This document shows positions 8,978 to 16,765 of a stretch of 64,000 nucleotides of DNA, piece by piece. The translations under genes and the position numbers were made by a program. Position 1 is the stretch's first letter, and every line of letters starts with the position of its first letter. Source of the DNA: JAJCYX01 sp965243825 (GTDB lineage: Bacteria; Chloroflexota; Dehalococcoidia; Lucifugimonadales; Lucifugimonadaceae); NCBI GenBank assembly GCA_965243825.1, contig CBDEVT010000001.1, positions 2,418,001-2,482,000 of the forward strand. The letters are read 5' to 3'. A model generated the notes under the pieces. It was given only the letters and a program-made list of their open reading frames with translations, searched no databases and was not told the DNA's origin.

Positions 8978-9649
8978 ATGTCGCTGACCTCACAACTAAA
9001 AGAGAAACACGACCGACTATGGCAGGCGGCTATCGCCCATCCATTTATCGAAGAACTTGGCAACGGCTCGCTACCGGCCGAGAAGTTCCGACGGTATTTC
9101 CTGCAGGACTACGTGTTCGTCAATGACCTGGTGAAGATGGCAGGAATTGCTGTCTCAAAGGCTCCTGATTTGACCCTTGCCAGGCCCATCGAGGAGTTTT
9201 TGCAGGCGATCCTCGGTGCGGAAGATGCGCTGTTCATCGATGCGTTCAAGACACTCGGCATTTCCGAGAGCGAGTACCGGAACGTCGATCCGCTGCCGAC
9301 GACCGCAGCTTTCGGAAACTTTCTTGTCCGTCTGGCCCACGAAGGATCGTTCCGCGAGATCTGCACGGCGATGTACACCACAGAAAGCGTCTACATGAAC
9401 TGGGGCGAACGGCTTAGGCGTACCGGTGCCAACCCTGCTGCCGGCGGTTCCGAAATTGGTGAGTTCTACCAAGGCTGGATCGATCTGCACACCGAGCAAA
9501 TCCTTGGTCCAATCGTCAACTTCACGAGCCAGGTTGTGGACGGCGCAGAGGGTAGTGAACGGGCGAGGATTGAAGAAGTGTTCGTGCGAGCGCTGCGCTA
9601 TGAGATCGCCTTCTGGGAGATGTCGTACCACGGGGAGCAATGGCCATGA
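8978..9649 (+). CDS. tenA: TenA-family aminopyrimidine salvage protein lacking the usual Cys
   Basis: This 223-aa all-helical TenA/thiaminase II family protein has N-terminal HPFIEELGNGSL and FLQDYVF with Asp44, matching the conserved Asp of Bacillus TenA, and C-terminal YEIAFWEMSY. TenA hydrolyses aminopyrimidine thiamine breakdown products to HMP for salvage. In canonical TenA a catalytic Cys lies at position 135 in a PC motif; here the aligned stretch AMYTTESVYMNWGERL has Thr134-Thr135-Glu136, so the Cys is absent as in TenA_E-type proteins. It overlaps thiD by 10 bp, which ties it to HMP phosphorylation. No TPP riboswitch was seen upstream. Confidence 0.88.
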   Translation: MSLTSQLKEKHDRLWQAAIAHPFIEELGNGSLPAEKFRRYFLQDYVFVNDLVKMAGIAVSKAPDLTLARPIEEFLQAILGAEDALFIDAFKTLGISESEYRNVDPLPTTAAFGNFLVRLAHEGSFREICTAMYTTESVYMNWGERLRRTGANPAAGGSEIGEFYQGWIDLHTEQILGPIVNFTSQVVDGAEGSERARIEEVFVRALRYEIAFWEMSYHGEQWP

Positions 9650-10455
9650 CAACGCCGGAACGACCGCACGCTCTAACCATCGCAGGGTCTGACTCAGGTG
9701 GTGGAGCCGGGATCCAGGCGGATCTCAAGACGTTCGCGGCCTTTGGCGTGTACGGGATGTCTGCCATCACCGCAATCACTGCGCAGAACACACGCACCGT
9801 TGCGGCTGTGCAGGAGATTGACCTCGATGTGATTGCTGCACAGATCGGCGCGGTAGCCTCCGACATTCGGATCGACGTGGTGAAGACGGGAATGCTGTCG
9901 TCGGCCGGCATAGTTGACCTGGTTGCAGAGAAGGCGAGAGCACACAACTTCACGAAGCTGGTGGTTGATCCTGTCATGGTTGCTGCGACCGGAGCGCGTT
10001 TGCTCGAAGAAGATTCAGTCGAGAGTATCCGGAAAAACCTGCTCCCGCTCGCGACCGTCGTAACACCAAACCTGCCCGAGGCCGAGGTGCTTGCAGATAT
10101 GGAAGTGATGGATCGGGCGGGAATGGAAGAGGCTGCTCGCAGAATCCATGGACTGGGCCCTCAGTATGTCGTCGTGAAAGGCGGCCACTTCGAAGACAGC
10201 GAAAACGCAGACGACCTGCTTTTTGACGGGGCAGAGTTCGAGGTGTTTTCGGCTAAGCGCGTGAGGACCCGCAACAATCACGGCACTGGCTGTACATTCG
10301 CTTCAGCAGTGGCTGCTGGAATCGCACTCGAGCACGACATAACCTCGTCGGTTGCCAATGCGAAGGCATATGTGACTGAAGCGATCAGGAACGCATTCCC
10401 GGTAGGTCACGGTCACGGACCTCTAAATCACTTTTACAGGTGGTGGAACAAGTAA
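9640..10455 (+). CDS. thiD: Hydroxymethylpyrimidine / HMP-phosphate kinase
   Basis: This 271-aa ribokinase-fold enzyme phosphorylates HMP and HMP-P in thiamine synthesis. It carries the N-terminal AGSDSGGGAGIQADLKTF substrate loop, the VDPVMVA strand, and the NNHGTGCTFASAVAAG anion-hole motif with the catalytic Cys. Length is normal for ThiD. Two ATGs lie close together (9640 and 9646), both overlapping the end of tenA, so the genes are translationally coupled. With TenA it forms a compact salvage pair. Confidence 0.95.
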   Translation: MAMTTPERPHALTIAGSDSGGGAGIQADLKTFAAFGVYGMSAITAITAQNTRTVAAVQEIDLDVIAAQIGAVASDIRIDVVKTGMLSSAGIVDLVAEKARAHNFTKLVVDPVMVAATGARLLEEDSVESIRKNLLPLATVVTPNLPEAEVLADMEVMDRAGMEEAARRIHGLGPQYVVVKGGHFEDSENADDLLFDGAEFEVFSAKRVRTRNNHGTGCTFASAVAAGIALEHDITSSVANAKAYVTEAIRNAFPVGHGHGPLNHFYRWWNK

Positions 10456-10512
10456 TCGCCTTGCGGAAGTGACCGCTTGATTGGCCAACCAGCTGAAAGC
10501 AAGGAACATGAA

Positions 10513-10902
10513 ATGAAAGTGCTTGCCTGGCGGTTCGATCATGTCGGTGACTGTAATCGGTACGGGAACTGTACGGATCACCCGTACTTCGAGTTGCCTC
10601 GGCGCGAAGAACTGGTCTCATACCCAGAAACACTGCCCGGTGGAAGCATCGGTCTCGAGTACGTTCCGTTGGATGCTTTGTCTGACGCTGAGGGAATTTC
10701 AGGTGAATCCAGCCGGGCATTTGAGCAATTAAGAAGGCATTCTGAAACTCTCAGGGCTTCGATAGGTGAGGCCTTGCACAGCATTCAGAGAGGCAGGGTT
10801 CACGAAGTTGAAGGAATCCTTGAAAATGCGTCGGTAGACTTCGACCGTGTTTGGAGCTTTCGAACGGCCGAACCTTCAGCAGCCAGTGAAAGAAGCGATT
10901 AG
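10513..10902 (+). CDS. Small protein of unknown function
   Basis: About 129 aa from ATG 10513, chosen because AAGGAA sits 7 nt upstream; an in-frame upstream start at 10477 lacks one. The N-terminal KVLAWRFDHVGDCNRYGNCTDH has a pair of Cys in a C-x5-C arrangement with nearby Asp/His, which might bind a metal. The C-terminal half is an amphipathic helix-rich segment. The stop directly abuts the ATG of the next gene (10903), so it is co-translated with the ornithine-cyclodeaminase-like protein. I do not recognise the family. Confidence 0.65.
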   Translation: MKVLAWRFDHVGDCNRYGNCTDHPYFELPRREELVSYPETLPGGSIGLEYVPLDALSDAEGISGESSRAFEQLRRHSETLRASIGEALHSIQRGRVHEVEGILENASVDFDRVWSFRTAEPSAASERSD

Positions 10903-11865
10903 ATGGCTCTGTACTTGACCGAAACGGATGTGAACCAACTGCTCACGATGGAGATCGCACTGGACGCCCTGGAAGGGGTGTTCAGAGCCCGGTCTGAGGG
11001 CAAGGTCGGCAACATCCCACGGACGCGGTTGCCGCTTGGTCCCGTCGGCAAAGGTGCTTACAACCTCATGGCTGCCTCGTGGCCTGAGCAGGGTCTGGTG
11101 GGGCACAAGTCGTACGCAGCCGGGTCGGGTAGCACCAGTTTCCACGTCATGCTCTATGGCTCGAATGGCGAAGGGTTGCTGGGCATCATCGAAGCCAGTC
11201 GAATGGGACAGGTACGAACCGGAGCGGCGTCTGGGATCGCCACGCGTAACATGGCGCGTGAGAACTCGAGTTCGGTTGCAGTTATCGGCTCCGGCTACCA
11301 GGCAGAGACCCAACTGGAAGCTGTCGCAGCGGTGAGGGATATCAAGACTGCCAGCGTCTATTCACGGACTCCGGAGCGACGCAATGCCTTTGCAGACAAG
11401 ATGTCGAAGAGGCTGGAATTAGACGTTCAACCCGCTGAATCAGCGGCGAATGCTGTCGAGGGTTCAGACGTCGTCATCACGGTTACGAACTCAGCGGAAC
11501 CGGTGGTTACGGGCGAGATGCTCGAGATGGGCATGCACATCAACGCAGCCGGTGGGAATTCCTGGTTGCGGCGGGAGCTGGACACGCATGCGGTCGCCAT
11601 GAGTGATCTCGTTGTTACAGACGACATCGACCAGGCAAAGATCGAGTGCGGTGAACTGATGCGGGCCGCCGAGACAGGGCACTTCTACTGGGAGCGTCTG
11701 ACACGACTTGATCGAATTGTGGCTGGCCTTCGATCTGGCCGTGACAACGATGAGCAGGTCACGCTTTTCGAATCCCAGGGCGTCGCATTCGAGGATGTGG
11801 CCGTGTGTGGTCGCCTTCTTCAGATGGCGAAAGAGCAGGGCATGGGCACAGAACTGCCTACCTGA
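10903..11865 (+). CDS. Ornithine cyclodeaminase / mu-crystallin family protein
   Basis: This 320-aa protein has the N-terminal substrate domain (MVGHKSYAAG-type segment, here GLVGHKSYAAGSG) with ASRMGQVRTGAASGIAT, and a Rossmann dinucleotide-binding domain starting VAVIGSGYQAETQ near residue 127. A later VITVTNSAEPVV and MHINAAGGNSW are typical of the family. Members include ornithine cyclodeaminase, ketimine reductases and alanine or lysine dehydrogenase-like enzymes; the substrate cannot be assigned. It is immediately downstream of a small unknown gene and about 100 bp upstream of a mannonate-dehydratase-like gene. Confidence 0.9.
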   Translation: MALYLTETDVNQLLTMEIALDALEGVFRARSEGKVGNIPRTRLPLGPVGKGAYNLMAASWPEQGLVGHKSYAAGSGSTSFHVMLYGSNGEGLLGIIEASRMGQVRTGAASGIATRNMARENSSSVAVIGSGYQAETQLEAVAAVRDIKTASVYSRTPERRNAFADKMSKRLELDVQPAESAANAVEGSDVVITVTNSAEPVVTGEMLEMGMHINAAGGNSWLRRELDTHAVAMSDLVVTDDIDQAKIECGELMRAAETGHFYWERLTRLDRIVAGLRSGRDNDEQVTLFESQGVAFEDVAVCGRLLQMAKEQGMGTELPT

Positions 11866-11962
11866 TTCGCGATACCACTGGACAATCGCTAGCTTCGGCG
11901 CATAATCCGGGCGTCTGCTTGTCTCCACTCTTTAAACGCTCGTGACTGAAAGGCCTCTCCGA

Positions 11963-13240
11963 ATGAGCAACGTCAAGATTCGCGATATTAAGGTCATCAT
12001 GACCCAGCCGGTCTCCGGCGGACGGTTTACGGTCGTGAAGATCGAAACCACTGAGCCCGGTCTTTACGGTCTCGGCGATGCTTCATACCGCACCCGTCCA
12101 CTTGCAGTACGATCTGCGATTCTCGACTACCTCCGCCCGTTCCTGATTGGCAAAGACGTCTCAAACATCGAGGACATCTGGCAGTCGGCATACGTCTCTT
12201 CTTACTGGCGCAACGGCCCGGTTCTGAATAACGCCCTTGGTGGAATCGATGAGGCGCTGTGGGACATCAAGGGCAAGATGGCCAACATGCCGGTGTACGA
12301 CCTTCTTGGTGGCAAGTCTCGTGAGGCCGCGGCTGTTTACGGGCACGCCAGCGGCGCATCGCTGCAGGAGACAGAGGACAGCGCCTTTGCCATCCTGGAA
12401 AAAGGCTTCCACTACATCAGGCTCCAGACTGCCACGCCGGGGTTTGCAACCTACGGCACCGGTTCAGGAGGTGATCGAGACCCACACGATGGCCCGAAGT
12501 GGATAGCCACGAACGCTAAGGCCGCCGCTGAAGAGCACGCATGGGCGCAGGAGGCGGGAATTTACGAGCCAGAGCCGTACATGCGATCCGCACTGCAGAT
12601 GATGGACCATATGCGTAACAAAATGGGCTGGAAGGTGGAGTTTCTGCACGACGCCCATGAGCGATTGCCTGCCATCCAGGCCGTCCAGTTTGCCAAGGAG
12701 CTAGAGCAGTACAAGCTGTTCTTCCTGGAAGACCTGTTCTCGCCAGGGCAGGTTGACTGGTTCCGCAGGGTTCGGGAACAGTGTGCAACACCGCTCTCCA
12801 TGGGCGAGATCATCAACAACTCGCACGAGATCGTCCCGCTGGTTGATGAAAGGCTGATCGACTTCATCCGACTTCGCGTTGCTCATGTCGGCGGCATCAC
12901 GCCCGCCCGCAAGTACGCATCTCACGCCGAGATGTACGGAGTTAGGACTGCGTGGCAGGGTCCAGGCAACATCTCACCGATCGGTATCGCAGCCCATCTG
13001 CACCTCGATCTCGCGATCCACAACTTTGGTATCCAGGAAGCATCGGAGCATCCGGAGAGCCTCGCCGAGATCTTCCCGGGAATGCCGACGGTGCGAGACG
13101 GTTACATGTGGGCTAACGATAAGCCTGGGCTTGGCATCGACATCGATGAGGAGGCTGCGCTAAAGATGCCGCACGAAGACCACCCCGGCGGTGTGTTCGA
13201 CAACGTGCGGCGCGCCGATGGTACCGTCGTCACACCGTAG
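11963..13240 (+). CDS. Enolase-superfamily protein, D-mannonate dehydratase/RspA-like
   Basis: About 425 aa from ATG 11963 (AGG 10 nt upstream; a GTG 21 nt earlier is less well placed). The sequence follows ManD/RspA closely: GLYGLGDAS, DIWQSAYVSSYWRNGPV, ALWDIKGK, then metal ligands in FLHDAHERL (Asp/His), FFLEDLFSP (Glu) and SMGEIINN (Glu), followed by FIRLRVAHVGGIT and GLGIDIDEE. ManD dehydrates D-mannonate to 2-keto-3-deoxygluconate. The segment that reads HGATD or HGPGD in typical ManD reads WQGPGNISP here, so the catalytic His and nearby Asp appear to be Gln and Asn. Activity may differ from ManD. A strong terminator follows. Confidence 0.85.
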   Translation: MSNVKIRDIKVIMTQPVSGGRFTVVKIETTEPGLYGLGDASYRTRPLAVRSAILDYLRPFLIGKDVSNIEDIWQSAYVSSYWRNGPVLNNALGGIDEALWDIKGKMANMPVYDLLGGKSREAAAVYGHASGASLQETEDSAFAILEKGFHYIRLQTATPGFATYGTGSGGDRDPHDGPKWIATNAKAAAEEHAWAQEAGIYEPEPYMRSALQMMDHMRNKMGWKVEFLHDAHERLPAIQAVQFAKELEQYKLFFLEDLFSPGQVDWFRRVREQCATPLSMGEIINNSHEIVPLVDERLIDFIRLRVAHVGGITPARKYASHAEMYGVRTAWQGPGNISPIGIAAHLHLDLAIHNFGIQEASEHPESLAEIFPGMPTVRDGYMWANDKPGLGIDIDEEAALKMPHEDHPGGVFDNVRRADGTVVTP

Positions 13241-13295
13241 TGGTTGGCAATCGGTATCGATCACCAATCTTGAGTTGCACGCGTTCTGATTGATT

Positions 13296-13321
13296 AGCAG
13301 GCCTCATTGGAGGCCTGCTTT
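13296..13321 (+). terminator. Rho-independent terminator
   Basis: GCAGGCCTC (13297-13305) pairs perfectly with GAGGCCTGC (13310-13318) around an ATTG loop and is followed by TTT. It ends the plus-strand run tenA to the mannonate-dehydratase-like gene and may also serve the convergent ZnuA-like gene whose stop is at 13330. Confidence 0.85.
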
Positions 13322-13329
13322 CATTAGCT

Positions 13330-14979
13330 CTAACTGCAGCCCAGGGCCGTTCGTAGCGATTCGAGGTTAGCCCTCATGATCGAGAAGTAGTCTTCGCCTG
13401 CGTCCTGCTCAGCCGGCGTGAGTGACTCCAGCGGGTGCAGAGGCAAAACCTCCGCGTCAGTCTCCGCAGCGACCGTCTCTGCGAGATCCGCACTAAGAAT
13501 TGGCTCCTGGAGGATGTGACTCACTCCGAGTGACCGCATCTCGTCGATGATCTCGGCGATCCGACGCGGTGTTGAGTCGAACTCTGCTGACAGGTCAGCG
13601 AGACCGATCTGCTCAAGACCGTAGCGTTCGGCGAGGTGACCGTAGGCCTCGTGCGAGACGACGATATGGTCAAGCGTGCAGGAGTTCAGAGCCTCACTGA
13701 TCTCTCCGTCCAGTTCCAACAGCTTGGCAACAAGGTCATCTGCGTTGGCCCTGTAGGTTTCGGCACCAGCGGGGTCTGCGTTAGAGAACGCCTGCTGGAT
13801 GGCTCGTACCTGCTCGGTTGCCTCGATCGGGTTTAGCCACACATGTGGGTCTTCACCCCCATGGTCGTGGTCGTGACCGTTCTCGCCTTCGTGGTCGTCA
13901 TCGTGAGCATGATCGTCGTGCTCTTCATGCGCATGTTCACCAATCAAAGTTTCGATCTGCTCAATGCTATCGTCTGCGGACAGTGAACCAGCTTCCACCT
14001 GTTCAACGATTTCGAGGATTTCGGCCTTGAGCTCTTCGACATGCTCATCCTCGTGCCCGTGCTCATCTTCTGAACCTTCGTCCTCGTGAGCGTGGCCACC
14101 TGCGAGTTCTTCGATCTCCTCGATACCCTCGTCAGCGGTGATGTCGCCGTCTTCCACCTCTTCGATCACGTGGCCGATAGTGTCAACGAGTTCTTTCTCC
14201 TCGTCGTGGCCATGTTCATCGTGACCTTCGTCGTCGTGTCCGTGCTCATCGTCCTCGTCGTGAGCGTGACCGCCAATCAAGGTTTCGATCTGCTCAATGC
14301 CTTCGTCGGCAGGCAGTGAACCAGCTTCCACCTGCTCTACGATTTCAAGGATTTCAGCCTTCAGCTCTTCGACATGCTCGTCCTCGTCTGCATGTTCGTC
14401 TTCTGAGTGCGAGCCTTCGTCCTCATGTCCGTGACCGCCGGCGAGTTCCTCGATCTCCTCGATGCCTTCATCAGCAGAGATGTCTCCGTCTTCAACCTCT
14501 TCGATCACGTGGGCGATGGCGTCGATTAACTCTTCCTCTTCGCTGTGCTTGTCGTCGCCGTGGTCATGAGCCAGCTCAACATCGTCAGGTAGATCAGCAG
14601 TCTTTACCGCAATGAGACTCGAGTTGTTAGCAGCTTCAATGGCACCGTCAATCCAACCTTCGAATGCCGGATGGTTATACAGAAGGACATCGGCATCGCT
14701 GATGGTCAAAATGTCGCCAGGTGTCGGCTCAAAGTCATGCGCGTCTACGCCGGGTTTGATCATCGGTGTGATCTGCACTCGATCACCACCAATCTGCTCG
14801 GCAAAGTACGTCAGTGGATAGATTGTCGTCACCACATCGAGCGTCGGTGTTGGAGTGTTGGAGCCTTGAGCAACGTCCGCGGTAGGGGTTTCGACGTTGT
14901 CACTTCCACACGCGATCGCTGCGGTCAGTGTGAGTGTCAGCAGGGCAACCGCAGCGGCTTTGATTCTTGTTTTCGTCAT
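13330..14979 (-). CDS. ZnuA-type metal-binding lipoprotein with giant His/acidic repeat insert
   Basis: About 549 aa from ATG 14979 (GGAG 12 nt upstream). The lipoprotein leader ends AAIAC (Cys24). It is the substrate-binding component of a zinc/manganese ABC importer. First His ligand is in VDAHDFEPT (His81), second in DPHVWLNP (about 379), third in VSHEAYGHL (about 443), with ILQEPIL following. The usual His loop is expanded to about 240 residues (138-378). This contains four copies of a 37-residue unit starting near 149, 204, 262 and 315, such as EELKAEILEIVEQVEAGS continuing to ADEGIEQIETLIGGHAH. The linkers are rich in His, Asp and Glu. Units 1+2 and 3+4 form a super-repeat of about 112 residues. 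No permease or ATPase gene is adjacent. Fur/Zur-like dyads lie upstream. Confidence 0.88.
   Translation of the reverse strand: MTKTRIKAAAVALLTLTLTAAIACGSDNVETPTADVAQGSNTPTPTLDVVTTIYPLTYFAEQIGGDRVQITPMIKPGVDAHDFEPTPGDILTISDADVLLYNHPAFEGWIDGAIEAANNSSLIAVKTADLPDDVELAHDHGDDKHSEEEELIDAIAHVIEEVEDGDISADEGIEEIEELAGGHGHEDEGSHSEDEHADEDEHVEELKAEILEIVEQVEAGSLPADEGIEQIETLIGGHAHDEDDEHGHDDEGHDEHGHDEEKELVDTIGHVIEEVEDGDITADEGIEEIEELAGGHAHEDEGSEDEHGHEDEHVEELKAEILEIVEQVEAGSLSADDSIEQIETLIGEHAHEEHDDHAHDDDHEGENGHDHDHGGEDPHVWLNPIEATEQVRAIQQAFSNADPAGAETYRANADDLVAKLLELDGEISEALNSCTLDHIVVSHEAYGHLAERYGLEQIGLADLSAEFDSTPRRIAEIIDEMRSLGVSHILQEPILSADLAETVAAETDAEVLPLHPLESLTPAEQDAGEDYFSIMRANLESLRTALGCS
13925..14545 (-). repeat. 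Tandem coding repeats in the ZnuA-like insert
   Basis: Four degenerate copies of an approximately 110-bp coding unit, arranged as two super-repeats of about 330 bp, encode the helical His-tailed units. At the DNA level, CTCGATCTG/TTCGATCTG-type blocks and GTGAACCAGCTTCCACCTG recur (for example near 13984 and 14316). The period stays in frame. Confidence 0.75.
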
Positions 14980-15271
14980 CTGACTTAACTTCTCCAACAC
15001 CTGGTGGTGTGATTTTTGGACTGCGGCGTATCGAGCGCCGCAGCACGAGTCCAGTGGGAGGTGAAGGTTCACCTCAACATACTTTCGGCCTGGCGATTTC
15101 AGACTTTCCGAGGGCTTGGAACAGATTTGTTGGCGAGGCTTTCTGACGCCAGGCCGTTGGCTGCATTTCGCCTGTACTAACGGTTATGCAACGAGGCACG
15201 TTGGCCTATTTGACCTTATTAGGATCTAGTCGGTCTCCAGTCAGCTTGATCAAAATCTCTGCCTTGTATAA

Positions 15272-15286
15272 CGATACCCAGTATCA
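15272..15286. promoter_or_regulatory. Dyad CGATAC-CCA-GTATCA, possible Fur-family site
   Basis: GATAC and GTATC flank CCA with partial extension of the symmetry (CGATAC/GTATCA). Its spacing resembles the two stronger dyads downstream at 15307 and 15420. It is weaker evidence than those, because the half-sites differ. Confidence 0.35.
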
Positions 15287-15305
15287 TGTTCCGGCAAATA
15301 AAAAA

Positions 15306-15322
15306 CTGAGAATTAGTCTCAG
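15306..15322. promoter_or_regulatory. Fur/Zur-like operator, copy 1
   Basis: CTGAGAATTAGTCTCAG is a near-perfect dyad; its 15-bp core TGAGAATTAGTCTCA recurs exactly at 15420-15434. The 7-1-7 geometry with TGA and TCA ends is that of Fur-superfamily boxes. It lies upstream of a zinc-type binding protein, so Zur is the natural candidate regulator. This is inference. Confidence 0.6.
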
Positions 15323-15418
15323 TAATTTTGGTTAGTTGTTTAGATCAATTTTGCCTGTTTTTGAGCGTAGCACTGGTGTTATTAGCCAGTCAACATGTTT
15401 TTCCAACTAACCCATTAA

Positions 15419-15435
15419 ATGAGAATTAGTCTCAT
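15419..15435. promoter_or_regulatory. Fur/Zur-like operator, copy 2
   Basis: ATGAGAATTAGTCTCAT contains the identical 15-bp core found at 15307-15321, 113 bp away. An exact repeat of a palindrome in a short intergenic region argues for a real protein-binding site rather than chance. Confidence 0.6.
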
Positions 15436-15480
15436 AACATTGTTGTCTCAGGTGGCATGAGCGATCAATTCAGTTGGAGT

Positions 15481-16647
15481 CTACGCAAACTCTGTTCGAC
15501 CGGTTCGATGCTTCTCTATGTATTCCCAGTCGAGCTCGACACCCAGACCCGGCCCTTCCGGCACCGTCACCTCGCCGTTCTCGTCAATTGAGTCAAGGTG
15601 ATCCTCGTAGTTCAGGTAAACCGGTGCGTGGAACGGATGCACTTTGGGGTGAATCAGGCCGAGCTCGTAGTAGTTAGAGTTTCGCATTGCTGCCATGCAC
15701 TGCCTGCGAGTGGGACCAGGTCCGTGTGGCTCGACATCTAGCCCGAACCCTTCAGCTGCATGCGCGATCTTCATCACACCCGTGATCCCGCCGTCGTAGT
15801 CTTGATCAATACGAACAAAGTCGGTGCCGTCGGCGACGATGAAGTCGACATGGGGCTCAAGTCCGCGGGTGTGCTCAAGCTGTAGGATCGGAGTCTTGAC
15901 CAGTTCGCGTAGCTTGCGGTGTGCGAACGCAGACACACCTCCGTCTTTCATCGGATCTTCCCACCAGTAGTAGTTGTACGCGTCGCACGCTCGCCCTAAC
16001 TTCACTGCGTCACCGAAGGTCTGGATGGCGCAGAACGGGTCAAGCATCAGGTCCATCCTGTCGCCAACCCTCTCACCAACGGCTTCGACCAGTTCGATGT
16101 GTTCTTCGATCGGTGCGTCCTGCCATGGGTGGATTTTGAAGGCCTTGTAACCCATATCCAGGCACTGTTCGGCGAAATCAGCGTAGTGTTGCGCAGTGGC
16201 TAAACCGTCATTTTCACGATCACCACAGTACGTGCTTGCGTAGGCGGGCATCGTCTTCCTGTGTTCACCTAGTAGCTGGTAGACGGGTGCATCGAAGAAC
16301 TTGCCGGCCAGGTCCCAGAGCGCCATATCCACCTGCGACATACCCATGCGAGCGTGCTGGCGAAGCGCCTGTTTTGCGTCGTTGTAGATCTTCTCTCTAG
16401 CGAAGGCGCTCTGGCCCAGAGCTGCGCCGGCAAACATGCCTATGGCTGAGTGTTCCGTATTACTGCCGCCAAGATACTCACCGGTCACACCTTGGTCAGT
16501 GAAGATTCTGACAACCCTGGCTCGACTCTGTAGCGTGGATCCAGCCGAATAGACAGGGATGCTGATCGTGCCCTCGGCCGCAATGTTTTCAAGCGTATAC
16601 TCGAACTCGGTCAGCTCAATCTTGGTGATAGTTGGTGCGTGCCCCAT
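15481..16647 (-). CDS. Enolase-superfamily (MR/MLE) protein
   Basis: About 388 aa from ATG 16647, chosen because GGAGG (16656-16660) is 8 nt upstream; a TTG at 16653 is too near it. Capping domain to about residue 140, then a TIM barrel with FKIHPWQ (KxH at barrel strand 2), LMLDPFCA (Asp), YYWWEDPM (Glu), ILQLEHTRG (Glu) and VEPHGPGP (His). This set fits an acid-sugar dehydratase or racemase, but the substrate class cannot be fixed. It stands alone between an AT-rich regulatory region and a divergent lipoprotein gene. Confidence 0.88.
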   Translation of the reverse strand: MGHAPTITKIELTEFEYTLENIAAEGTISIPVYSAGSTLQSRARVVRIFTDQGVTGEYLGGSNTEHSAIGMFAGAALGQSAFAREKIYNDAKQALRQHARMGMSQVDMALWDLAGKFFDAPVYQLLGEHRKTMPAYASTYCGDRENDGLATAQHYADFAEQCLDMGYKAFKIHPWQDAPIEEHIELVEAVGERVGDRMDLMLDPFCAIQTFGDAVKLGRACDAYNYYWWEDPMKDGGVSAFAHRKLRELVKTPILQLEHTRGLEPHVDFIVADGTDFVRIDQDYDGGITGVMKIAHAAEGFGLDVEPHGPGPTRRQCMAAMRNSNYYELGLIHPKVHPFHAPVYLNYEDHLDSIDENGEVTVPEGPGLGVELDWEYIEKHRTGRTEFA

Positions 16648-16765
16648 CGTCAATACCTCCGGAGTTGGAAAACTACATCAGTGCGAACCCTGCCCACGAT
16701 CCAACGCAAGCATACTCTCAAGGTAAACGGAGTAAGAGAACAGCTCGCTGCACCGCAAGTCCAGT

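Larger units (their letters stand above)
14980..15480. other. AT-rich intergenic regulatory region
   Basis: About 500 bp between the ZnuA-like start and the stop of the next upstream minus-strand gene. It is visibly more AT-rich than its surroundings and contains three 15-bp dyads described separately. No convincing ORF, tRNA or riboswitch was found. It most likely holds the metal-regulated promoter of the ZnuA-like gene. Confidence 0.6.

Noticed and set aside
13925..14545. CRISPR-like array
   Set aside because: The repeats are long, degenerate and in frame with a protein; no unique spacers are present. No other CRISPR array was seen in the window.
14316..14615. Plus-strand ORFs opposite the His-rich repeats
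   Set aside because: They are shadows of the repeat-rich minus-strand coding sequence; composition (Arg/Leu/Pro-rich) is an artefact of His/Glu codons on the other strand.
14980..15072. N-terminal extension of the ZnuA-like gene to 15072
   Set aside because: The extra 31 residues precede a complete lipoprotein signal peptide that starts at 14979.
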